Shown here one piece after another: positions 7,017 to 13,429 of a stretch of 15,568 nt of DNA. Numbering within the stretch: position 1 is the stretch's first letter; every line of letters begins with the position of its first letter. Origin of the DNA: Mxb001 sp044360385 (GTDB lineage Bacteria; Actinomycetota; Actinomycetes; S36-B12); assembly GCA_044360385.1 (NCBI GenBank), contig JBIKKK010000035.1:1-15568 (forward strand). Reading direction: 5' to 3'. The notes below the pieces were generated by a model that saw only the letters and a program-made list of their open reading frames with translations, was not told the origin of the DNA and did no database searches. Made by a program: the position numbers and the translations under genes.

Positions 7017-7825
7017 GCCATCTCGATCGCATCGCTGCCCTGCTGGTCAAGGCCGAGCGCAGCGATAATCCGCACGAGGCCGAGGCCTATCTCGCCAAGG
7101 CACAGGCACTCGCGACCCAGGCCAGTGTCGATCTTGCTGTGGCGCGCGCGCTGACTGCAAGGCGCGAGGCGCGTGAGCAGCCGGTGAGCATCACGATCAC
7201 CATCGGCGAGCGCGGCAAGCGGGCCAACACCCACCTGGTGAGCCTCTTCGTGGTGGTCGGGCAGTGCAATTCACTCCAGGTCGACATCGCTCACAACTCC
7301 ACCTATGTCATCGCCTACGGCATGCCGAGCGATATCGAGCTGGTGGAGGCACTCTTCGGCTCGCTCGCCACGCAGATGACCGCATCTGCGACGACCTGGC
7401 TCGCGGTCGAGGAGTGGAAGGGCGACACCTACGTCTCACGTGATGGCTGGCGCAAGCCGCACACAGCGCAGACTGCGCGTGCAGCCTTCTACCGTGCCTT
7501 CATCGACCGCATCGGCGACCGTCTGCAGGAGGCGCGCGAGGAGGTGCTCGCCGAGGCCGAGCGCCAGCGTGTCGAGATCCCCGCGGAGGTGCCGGGTGGC
7601 AAGGCCGTCGCGACGACGGGGGCCCTGGTGCTGCGCAGCAAGGAGATGGAGGTGCGGTCGTTCTATCGCAAGGCCTCGACAGCGCGGGGGCGATGGAGTG
7701 GCTACTCCGGTGGGGTGAGCCGTCGGGCAGGGAGTGCATCTCGCGCTGGTCGTGAGGCTGCGGACCGTGCGCGCACCACGAGCGCCAAGGGCATCGGAGC
7801 GAAGGGCCCCGGTCTGACCGCCTAG
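7013..7825 (+). CDS. DUF2786-domain protein
   Basis: The 270-residue protein begins with the DUF2786 helix-helix signature (HLDRIAALLVKAERSDNPHE at 3-22, then EAYLAKAQALATQASVD), followed by a mixed alpha/beta region to about residue 190. The C-terminal 50 residues are basic and low in complexity (Arg, Ser, Gly, Ala, Lys), as in tails that bind nucleic acid. Function of the family is unknown; similar domains occur in phage and plasmid genes, often near metalloprotease-like genes. The GTG at 7013 overlaps the preceding TGA by four bases; the frame open farther upstream is antiparallel to nothing useful and merely shadows the metallohydrolase gene. Its TAG shares the tetranucleotide CTAG with the stop of the convergent P450 gene. 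Confidence 0.82.
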   Translation: MSHLDRIAALLVKAERSDNPHEAEAYLAKAQALATQASVDLAVARALTARREAREQPVSITITIGERGKRANTHLVSLFVVVGQCNSLQVDIAHNSTYVIAYGMPSDIELVEALFGSLATQMTASATTWLAVEEWKGDTYVSRDGWRKPHTAQTARAAFYRAFIDRIGDRLQEAREEVLAEAERQRVEIPAEVPGGKAVATTGALVLRSKEMEVRSFYRKASTARGRWSGYSGGVSRRAGSASRAGREAADRARTTSAKGIGAKGPGLTA

Positions 7826-9207
7826 CGACGACGCAGCACCATCGGCATGCCATCGCGGGAGCGCAGGGTCACGGCAGGGATGAGGGTGATATCGCTGCCG
7901 GGCACGAGCTCGGGCCGCCAACGCTGGGCGAGGGTGGCGAGCACGAGGGTCGCTTCAGTCCAGGCGAACTGCTCGCCGATGCACCGACGGTTGCCCCAGC
8001 CGAAGGGGAACCAGGCTCCTCGGGGCTGACCAGGTGCGTCTTCGCTGAAGTTGCCTTCGGCATCGATCCATCGCTGCGGACGGAAGGCAAGCGAGGAGTC
8101 CCACCAGCGCGGGCTTCGGTGCATGGCGAACTGGCTGATGAGCGTAATCGAACCCTCCGGGACAGTCCAGCCGTCTACCTCGATGTCGGAGAGGCGGCGC
8201 CGACCCTGGATCCACGCGGGGGGATAGAGCCGGATGGATTCGGCGATCACGGCACGGCTGCGCGGCAGCGACGCCATGTCATCCATCGTCGGGGCGCGTC
8301 CGCCGAGGACCGCGTCGAGCTCCTCGTGGAGCCACTCGGCGACCTCCGGATACTGAGCGAGCAGCATCCAGGTCCAGGTCATCGTCATTGCGGTGGTCTC
8401 GTGCCCGGCCAGGATGAGGGTCATGGCCTCGTCGCGCACCTGAGCATCGGTGAATCCCGACCCGCCTTCCTCGGCAGCGAGCAGCATGCTGAGCATGTCT
8501 CCCGTGTCGCCGAGCGCGCGGTGCTCGTCGATCGTGCGCTGCACGATCCTGTCGATGCGAGCGAAGGACATGAGTGCGCGCTTGCGAGGAGGGCTGGGAA
8601 TGCTCAGTGCCTTCGGGCCGAACACCAGATAGCGGCCCATCCCGGTGAGCAGCCCCTCAAGCGCTTCGCCGATTTCCTGCGCGTCGTCTGCGAGGTCGGC
8701 ACCGAAGAGCGTGCGCCCGACGATCGTGAGCGTGAGCGCGGACATGTCGGTCTGCATGTCGACGGCTTGGCCGTCGCGCCACGCGGCTTCATGGTCGAGA
8801 GTGAGGGAGACCATGTCACGCGCGTACTCCGCGACCCGGTCCCGGTGGAAGGCCGGCTGGACGAGTCGGCGATTGCGCAGGTGCACCTCGCCCTCGCTCG
8901 TGAGCAGGCCGTTGCCGAGGACGGCCTTGGCACCCTGCAGGCCGGGGCCCTTCATCGTCTCGCGGCCATGCCCGATGAAGGCGTCCACGATGGCCTCGGG
9001 AGAGGTGAGCAGATAGGTGTGCTCGCCGATGAGGTTCATGTGCGCGAGGGTCGGGTACTTGCGCTCCATCTCGACCATGAACCATGGCGCGTCATTGCCT
9101 GTGACGAACCGCCGGATGACCTGAATACCCCGGGGACCGGGCGGCCGGGCCACATCGCGGCGCCGGTCCTTTGGGATGACCACGTCCGTGTGGGCCATGC
9201 GTGCCAT
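7822..9207 (-). CDS. Cytochrome P450 monooxygenase
   Basis: From ATG 9207 the protein has 461 residues, the usual bacterial length. It shows the PPGPRG proline hinge at 22-27, the I-helix oxygen-activation motif AGHETT at 267-272, and the K-helix ExxR pair Glu323/Arg326 in ESIRLYPP. The heme loop FPFGWGNRRCIGEQFA has the thiolate ligand Cys409. All key residues are present, so it should be an active heme monooxygenase. No membrane anchor is seen, and no ferredoxin or ferredoxin reductase gene is adjacent, so electrons must come from elsewhere. The heme loop and FMV/ERKYPTLAHM region resemble the fatty-acid/CYP4-CYP102-like group of bacterial P450s rather than macrolide hydroxylases, a weak inference. 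The start is uncertain: ATG 9198 and GTGs at 9261 and 9276 are alternatives, and none has a convincing ribosome site. Confidence 0.93.
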   Translation of the reverse strand: MARMAHTDVVIPKDRRRDVARPPGPRGIQVIRRFVTGNDAPWFMVEMERKYPTLAHMNLIGEHTYLLTSPEAIVDAFIGHGRETMKGPGLQGAKAVLGNGLLTSEGEVHLRNRRLVQPAFHRDRVAEYARDMVSLTLDHEAAWRDGQAVDMQTDMSALTLTIVGRTLFGADLADDAQEIGEALEGLLTGMGRYLVFGPKALSIPSPPRKRALMSFARIDRIVQRTIDEHRALGDTGDMLSMLLAAEEGGSGFTDAQVRDEAMTLILAGHETTAMTMTWTWMLLAQYPEVAEWLHEELDAVLGGRAPTMDDMASLPRSRAVIAESIRLYPPAWIQGRRRLSDIEVDGWTVPEGSITLISQFAMHRSPRWWDSSLAFRPQRWIDAEGNFSEDAPGQPRGAWFPFGWGNRRCIGEQFAWTEATLVLATLAQRWRPELVPGSDITLIPAVTLRSRDGMPMVLRRR

Positions 9208-9298
9208 GGAGACCCGAGCCGTCTCACGGAGGTCCAGCGACTGGTCGACGGCGGTATTCACCTCACCAGTCTGCACCCGGACATGTCAGGATGCGCCT

Positions 9299-10519
9299 GT
9301 GGGATCCGAGGCATCAGTCACCCTGGCCGACATCGAGGCGGCGGCCGGGCGCCTCGAGGGCGTCGTACGCCGCCTCCCCGTGCACTCGGCGCGGTGGCTC
9401 TCCGATCGTGTGGGCGGTCCTGCCTTCCTGGCCACCGAGAATCTCCAGCGCGCAGGGTCCTTCAAGATCCGCGGGGCCTACAACCGGCTCAGCCAACTCA
9501 GTGACGCCGAGCGCGCCGCGGGCGTCGTCGCTGCATCAGCGGGCAATCACGCTCAGGGCGTCGCCCTCGCGGCGTCCATGCTGGGCATCCGCTCCACGAT
9601 CTTCATGCCGCGCTCGGCCAGCATGCCCAAGGTCATTGCCACCCGAGATTACGGCGCGGACGTGCGCTTCCACGGAGCCACGCTCGACGAGGCGATCGTC
9701 GAGGCGCGAGCCTTCGCCGAGTCGACGGGGGCCATCTTCATCTCGCCCTTCGACCATGTCGACATCGTCGCGGGACAGGGCACGCTCGGATTGGAGATCC
9801 TCGAGCAGGTGCCCGACGTGCGCACTGTCGTCGTGTGTACCGGCGGCGGCGGCCTCCTCGCCGGAGTCGCGCTCGCTATCAAGGCGCAGCGACCCGACGT
9901 CACTGTGATCGGCGCGCAGGCTGCGGGCGCGGCGGCGTACCCGCCCTCGCTTCTCGCCGGGCATCCCGTCCCCCTCAAGACCATGCGCACGATGGCCGAC
10001 GGCATCGCGGTGGGCCGCCCCGGAGACGTGCCCTTCGCCCTTATCCAGCGCTATGTCGACGACATCCGCGTGGTCTCAGAGGACATGCTCGCCAAGGCGC
10101 AGCTGCAACTCCTCGAGCGGTCGAAGCTCGTGGTGGAGCCCGGGGGCGCGGCGGCCGTGGCGGCGATCATGGACGACCCGACTTCCTTCGAGGCGCCGGT
10201 GGTCGCGGTGCTCTCGGGCGGCAACGTCGATCCGCTCGTGATGATGCGTGTGATCCGACACGGCCTCACCGCGGGCGGCCGCTTCACCCAGATCACCGTC
10301 CACGTCCCCGACCGGCCCGGCTCACTCGCCGGACTGCTCGCCGAGATCGGCTCGCTCGACGCCAACGTCGTCGATGTCTCCCATCTGCGCACCAATCCCC
10401 GGCTGGCCGTCGACGAGGTGGAGATCACCATCGACCTCGAGACCCGTGGTGCCGATCATCGCGAGCAACTGCTCGATCACCTCAGGCAGCGGGGGTACCG
10501 CATCACCGAGGTGCAGTAG
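9299..10519 (+). CDS. ilvA: Threonine ammonia-lyase (threonine dehydratase) with ACT-like C-terminus
   Basis: The 406-residue fold-type II PLP enzyme has the Schiff-base lysine in AGSFKIRGAYN (Lys56), SAGNHAQG at 80-87, the phosphate-binding glycine loop GGGGLLAG at 182-189, EPGGAA at 280-285 and SGGN at 306-309. Residues about 329-406 form one ACT-like domain starting ITVHVPDRPGSLAGLL. The reaction is L-threonine to 2-oxobutanoate plus ammonia, feeding isoleucine synthesis or threonine breakdown. The length and single regulatory domain match the short class of threonine dehydratases rather than the about 510-residue E. coli IlvA with two ACT-like units, so feedback by isoleucine cannot be assumed. 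The GTG at 9299 has AGGA (9288-9291) seven bases upstream; CAGGAT (9287-9292) could alternatively be a degenerate leaderless -10 box. The 91-bp gap shared with the P450 holds an 8-bp palindrome GACATGTC (9280-9287). Confidence 0.92.
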   Translation: MGSEASVTLADIEAAAGRLEGVVRRLPVHSARWLSDRVGGPAFLATENLQRAGSFKIRGAYNRLSQLSDAERAAGVVAASAGNHAQGVALAASMLGIRSTIFMPRSASMPKVIATRDYGADVRFHGATLDEAIVEARAFAESTGAIFISPFDHVDIVAGQGTLGLEILEQVPDVRTVVVCTGGGGLLAGVALAIKAQRPDVTVIGAQAAGAAAYPPSLLAGHPVPLKTMRTMADGIAVGRPGDVPFALIQRYVDDIRVVSEDMLAKAQLQLLERSKLVVEPGGAAAVAAIMDDPTSFEAPVVAVLSGGNVDPLVMMRVIRHGLTAGGRFTQITVHVPDRPGSLAGLLAEIGSLDANVVDVSHLRTNPRLAVDEVEITIDLETRGADHREQLLDHLRQRGYRITEVQ

Positions 10520-10540
10520 CGCCGGAGTAGCGTGCTCGCC

Positions 10541-11494
10541 GTGTCCGACATCATCGAGGCTCGGGGTCTCGTCAAGAAGTACGGCGATGTGGTCGCCCTG
10601 GACGGTCTGGATCTCAGCGTCCCTGAGGGCACTGTCTACGGTCTCCTCGGCCCCAATGGAGCCGGCAAGACGACCACGGTCCGCATCCTCACCACCCTCC
10701 TGCTGCCGGACTCGGGCACGGCGACGGTCGATGGGCTCGACGTCGTTAAGAAGCCCAATGCTGTACGCCGAATCATCGGTCTCACGGGCCAGTACGCCGC
10801 CGTCGACGAGTACCTCACCGGCCGTGAGAACCTCCGGATGTTCGGCGACCTCTACCACCTGCCCTCGAAGTACGTGAAGGAGCGCAGCGACGAGTTGCTT
10901 GTGCGCTTCGACCTGGCCGATGCGGCCGATCGCTCGTTGCGCACGTACTCGGGTGGCATGCGGCGGCGCCTCGACCTCGCGGCCAGCCTCATCGCCAAGC
11001 CGCGCGTCCTCTTCCTGGATGAGCCGACGACGGGACTCGACCCGCGCTCGCGCATCGGACTGTGGGAGGTCATCACCGACCTCGTCGCTGACGGCACCAC
11101 CGTCTTGCTCACGACGCAGTACCTCGAGGAAGCGGATCAATTGGCGGAGGAGATCGTGGTCATCGATCACGGTCGGGTCATCGCCCAGGGGACATCCGAC
11201 ACCCTCAAGGATCAGGTCGGCGGCGATCGACTCGAGGTCGTCGTCGAGAACCCGGCCCAGGTCGACGAGGCGGCCCAGGCCCTGCGCTCGGTGGCGACGG
11301 GAGAGGTCACGGTGAATCGAGCGGATCACCGGGTCGTCGCACCGGTGGTCGGCGGCTCCCTCACGCTGGTCGACGCCGTGCGCTCGCTCGACGCGGCGCA
11401 CGTGGCCATCGCCGATGTCGTGCTGCGCCGGCCGACACTCGATGACGTCTTCCTCTCCCTGACCGGGCATTCCGCAGAGGAGGAGCAGTCATGA
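10541..11494 (+). CDS. ABC exporter ATP-binding protein, DrrA family
   Basis: This 317-residue ABC ATPase has Walker A GPNGAGKTT (37-45), a Q-loop in LTGQYAAVDEYLTGRENL, the signature YSGGMRRRLDLA from 136, and Walker B VLFLDEPTTGLDP from 156. The H-loop region reads TTQYLEEADQLA, with Gln at the usual His position, which is normal for DrrA-type daunorubicin-resistance-like ATPases. The DrrA-type C-terminal extension with the DVFLSLTGH block is present. It pairs with the permease encoded directly downstream (ATGA overlap). The start may be GTG 10541, with TAGCGT (10528-10533) seven bases upstream as a possible own promoter, or GTG 10532, which has GGAG four bases upstream and adds three residues. 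It begins 12-21 bp after the ilvA stop. Export substrate (drug, lipid, glycolipid) is unknown. Confidence 0.92.
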   Translation: MSDIIEARGLVKKYGDVVALDGLDLSVPEGTVYGLLGPNGAGKTTTVRILTTLLLPDSGTATVDGLDVVKKPNAVRRIIGLTGQYAAVDEYLTGRENLRMFGDLYHLPSKYVKERSDELLVRFDLADAADRSLRTYSGGMRRRLDLAASLIAKPRVLFLDEPTTGLDPRSRIGLWEVITDLVADGTTVLLTTQYLEEADQLAEEIVVIDHGRVIAQGTSDTLKDQVGGDRLEVVVENPAQVDEAAQALRSVATGEVTVNRADHRVVAPVVGGSLTLVDAVRSLDAAHVAIADVVLRRPTLDDVFLSLTGHSAEEEQS

Positions 11495-12342
11495 GCACCA
11501 CTGTCCCCACACGAAGCCGCCCGCTCATCGGCTGGGGGCTCCACGACGGCCTGGTGGTGGCGCGCCGCAATCTCATCCAGACGATCCGCGTGCCCGAACT
11601 CCTCTTCTTCTCGATCGTGCAGCCGGTCATCTTCGTGCTGCTCTTCGCCTTCGTCTTCGGCGGTGCGATTCCCATCCCCGGGTCGGATCCGACCACAGCG
11701 CCGGATGCGAATGTCTACCGGCAGTACCTCATGCCCGGCATCTTCGGTCAGACTGTCGCCTTCGCCTCCGCTGCCGCGACGGTCGGCATCGCCGAGGACA
11801 TGAAGCGCGGCATCATCGACCGCTTCCGCTCGCTTCCCATGGCGTCGGGCGGCGTGCTCATCGGCCGCACCTTCGCCGATGCGACGCGCCAGATCCTGGT
11901 GCTCTTCGTGCTGAGTGTCACCGGCCTGCTCATCGGCTGGCGCATCAACGACGGCGTGCTCAATGCCATCTACGCCTACCTGCTGCTCCTGCTCTTCGCC
12001 TACACGGTGGCGTGGATTGGGTCGTGGATCGGTCTCTACATGCCGAATCCCGAGACGGCGCAGACGGCCGGTCTGGTGTGGCTCTTCCCGCTGACCTTCC
12101 TCTCCAACGCCTTCGTGCCCATCACGGCCATGCCGACGTGGCTGCAGCCCATCGCCCAGTGGAACCCGGTGTCCTCGCTTGTGTTGGCCACGCGTGAGCT
12201 CTTCGGCAATCCCACGGGGATCATCGGCGACATGTGGCCGCAGCAGAATCCGATCGCCTACACGCTGATCTCGTGCGCTGTGCTCATCGCGGTCTTCGCG
12301 CCGCTCGCGGTGCGCCGCTACCGCACGGCCACGAGCCGCTGA
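11491..12342 (+). CDS. ABC-2 type permease, DrrB family
   Basis: The 283-residue membrane protein has about six membrane segments, at roughly 33-56, 76-97, 135-155, 160-185, 195-215 and 255-277. Between the second and third segments it has the DrrB-type sequence EDMKRGIIDRFRSLPMASG. There is no nucleotide-binding motif. It forms the transmembrane half of an exporter with the ATPase encoded before it; the ATG overlaps the ATPase stop in ATGA, indicating coupled translation and 1:1 production. It faces the greA gene, and the 81 bp between the two stops is almost wholly occupied by the long palindrome at 12347-12419. Confidence 0.9.
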   Translation: MSTTVPTRSRPLIGWGLHDGLVVARRNLIQTIRVPELLFFSIVQPVIFVLLFAFVFGGAIPIPGSDPTTAPDANVYRQYLMPGIFGQTVAFASAAATVGIAEDMKRGIIDRFRSLPMASGGVLIGRTFADATRQILVLFVLSVTGLLIGWRINDGVLNAIYAYLLLLLFAYTVAWIGSWIGLYMPNPETAQTAGLVWLFPLTFLSNAFVPITAMPTWLQPIAQWNPVSSLVLATRELFGNPTGIIGDMWPQQNPIAYTLISCAVLIAVFAPLAVRRYRTATSR

Positions 12343-12346
12343 TCCC

Positions 12347-12419
12347 CACTTCGTTGAGTGGCGAGTTATGTGGCGCGACACGCCGTGAGACGGCGCATAA
12401 CTCGCCACTCAACGAAGTG
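12347..12419. repeat. Long palindrome: perfect 24-bp inverted repeat with inner hairpin, between convergent genes
   Basis: The left arm 12347-12370 (CACTTCGTTGAG...) and the right arm 12396-12419 (...CTCAACGAAGTG) are exact reverse complements over 24 of 24 bases. The 25-bp centre contains a second perfect hairpin, CGCCGT-GAG-ACGGCG (12381-12395). RNA from either strand would form the same very stable stem, so it can serve as a two-way transcription barrier for the DrrB-like permease gene (stop 12342) and greA (stop 12424). No U-run follows on either side, unlike a classical intrinsic terminator, and no target-site duplication is visible at its edges. It may be a copy of a dispersed palindromic element; a genome-wide search would show this. 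Confidence 0.85.
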
Positions 12420-12423
12420 AGTG

Positions 12424-12912
12424 TCAGCCGGTGTAGGGCTGTGCGGCGATGATCTCGACCGTGACCTGCTTGCCGTTGGCGAGCGCGTAGGAGACCGTGT
12501 CGCCGATGCGCGCCCCGAGCACGGACTGCCCTAGGGGTGACGTAGGGGAGTAGACCTCGACGGAGGCATGCGCGGCCTCCTCGCGGGATCCGAGGAGGAA
12601 GGTCTCCTCATCACCGAAGTCGACGAAGCGCACCGTCACGACCTTGCCCGGCGCCACCTCGTCGTGCTCGGCATCCGGCGCACCGATACGGGAGTTCTCC
12701 AGGAGCTGCTTGAGTTGACGGACGCGGGCTTCGTTCTTGCCCTGCTCCTCCTTGGCAGCGTGGTAGCCGCCGTTCTCCTTGAGATCGCCCTCTTCACGCG
12801 CGGCCTCGATGCGCTTGGTGATCTCGGTGCGACGCGGACCCGACCGCTCACCGAGCTCCTGCTCGAGTCGGTCGTAGGCCTCCTGGGTGAGCCAGGTGAT
12901 CTCAGTGCTCAT
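12424..12912 (-). CDS. greA: Transcription elongation factor GreA
   Basis: The 162-residue protein matches the GreA length. The N-terminal coiled coil carries the tip EEGDLKENGGYHAAKEEQ around 40-57, whose Asp43 and Glu46 correspond to the acidic residues that enter the RNA polymerase secondary channel and stimulate transcript cleavage. The C-terminal FKBP-like domain ends in SPLGQSVLGARIGDTVSYALANGKQVTVEI. The function is rescue of backtracked RNA polymerase. The ATG at 12912 is fixed by family length and by TACCCT (12924-12919) six bases upstream, the geometry of a leaderless mRNA. Its coding frame stays open for a further 162 codons upstream, but that part lies over an unrelated remnant in another frame and is not GreA. 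Only 28 bp separate it from the truncated esterase frame on the same strand. Confidence 0.96.
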   Translation of the reverse strand: MSTEITWLTQEAYDRLEQELGERSGPRRTEITKRIEAAREEGDLKENGGYHAAKEEQGKNEARVRQLKQLLENSRIGAPDAEHDEVAPGKVVTVRFVDFGDEETFLLGSREEAAHASVEVYSPTSPLGQSVLGARIGDTVSYALANGKQVTVEIIAAQPYTG

Positions 12913-12918
12913 CGAGAC

Positions 12919-12924
12919 AGGGTA
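12919..12924 (-). promoter_or_regulatory. Probable leaderless -10 box of greA
   Basis: TACCCT on the minus strand fits TANNNT, and exactly six bases (GTCTCG) separate it from the greA ATG, which would then be base +1. No clear -35 hexamer is seen at 16-18 bp, and no ribosome site precedes the ATG. The box lies just past the stop codon of the esterase remnant. Confidence 0.5.
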
Positions 12925-12940
12925 CGGCCCAGCCCGGTCA

Positions 12941-13240
12941 TCAGCCTCCCGAGGCGTAGTAGCCGTGGAAGACAGCGATGCCCGGGTGCGGGGTGCTTCG
13001 GTCCGTGGGTCGGAGGTACTTCGCGTGCAGTCGGGTGCCGCGTACCCCCGTGAACCACAGGTCGACGCATTCGGCGTAAGGGGCGGGATGGTCGACAGTC
13101 GCGATCTCGATGTCCTCGTCACGGCGTGCCTCGCCCAGCTCCTCGAGCGCTTCATCCCAGTAGGCGTCGAGGTCAGCGGGGCACGGGTTCGTGCCGGCGT
13201 AGGCCTGCAATTCGCTGACCGAAAGGTCGAAGACGGGCAT
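12941..13240 (-). pseudogene. Truncated acetyl-xylan esterase / cephalosporin-C deacetylase-like gene (N-terminal remnant)
   Basis: The frame encodes 99 residues beginning MPVFDLSVSELQAYAGTNPC and containing DLDAYWDEALEEL, the VDLWFTGVRGTRLHAKYLRP block and a final PGIAVFHGYYASGG. These match the start of the AXE1 family (acetyl-xylan esterase, cephalosporin-C deacetylase), usually about 320 residues, up to the oxyanion strand HGY. The frame then stops with TGA at 12943-12941, before the nucleophile serine, Asp and His, so no esterase activity is possible. The 5' end is intact: GGAG lies six bases before the ATG at 13240, and TAATGT (13295-13290) could be a -10 box. Downstream sequence immediately becomes the greA promoter. 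This looks like a deletion that removed the 3' two thirds of the gene; a functional short protein is less likely. Confidence 0.7.
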
Positions 13241-13429
13241 CCGCGGCTCCGTTCGTGGGCGGTCCCTCCGGCGGGGGTGACCGCCGCTGACATTAGGCCC
13301 ACGGGCCGAGACCGGGGAAATTTCGTAAAAAATTTATGTTTTATCACGGAAGTGCATCCGAAGGGCTTTTCTGGGGCCTTCCCGTCCCCTAAGGTCACCT
13401 AAGAAAATTACGCTCCAGGAGGGAGAGTC
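13241..13429. promoter_or_regulatory. AT-rich divergent regulatory gap upstream of the CocE-type hydrolase gene
   Basis: This 189-bp gap is the longest gene-free stretch in the window. Bases 13318-13344 are A or T at 24 of 27 positions in an otherwise GC-rich segment, including GAAATTTC (13317-13324) and a weak TAAAA/TTTTA repeat with an 8-bp centre (13326-13343). TAAGGT (13390-13395) is a possible -10 box for the hydrolase gene with only a poor -35 (TTTTCT, 13367-13372). A strong ribosome site AGGAGG (13417-13422) sits seven bases before the GTG at 13430, the best in the window. No riboswitch or terminator structure was recognised. Confidence 0.5.

Noticed and set aside
8119..9504. Long open frame of 461 codons on the plus strand, antisense to the P450 gene
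   Set aside because: It is rich in His, Arg and Gly without any domain, mirrors the strong P450 coding frame, and runs into the start of ilvA. This is the usual open antisense frame in high-GC DNA.
10322..11470. Open frame of 382 codons on the minus strand, antisense to ilvA and the ABC ATPase gene
   Set aside because: The two plus-strand genes have full motif sets; the antisense product has no motif and crosses a gene boundary.
11326..12408. Open frame of 360 codons on the minus strand across the permease and the palindrome
   Set aside because: It is highly charged with many His and Arg residues, has no domain and mirrors the membrane-protein frame of the permease.
12347..12419. Palindrome considered as transposon ends or a CRISPR-type repeat
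   Set aside because: There is no transposase gene, no flanking duplication and no repeat-spacer series; it is a single symmetric element.
12913..13398. Upstream extension of the greA reading frame by 162 codons
   Set aside because: GreA is complete at 162 residues from 12912. The extension overlaps the esterase remnant in another frame and has shadow-frame composition.
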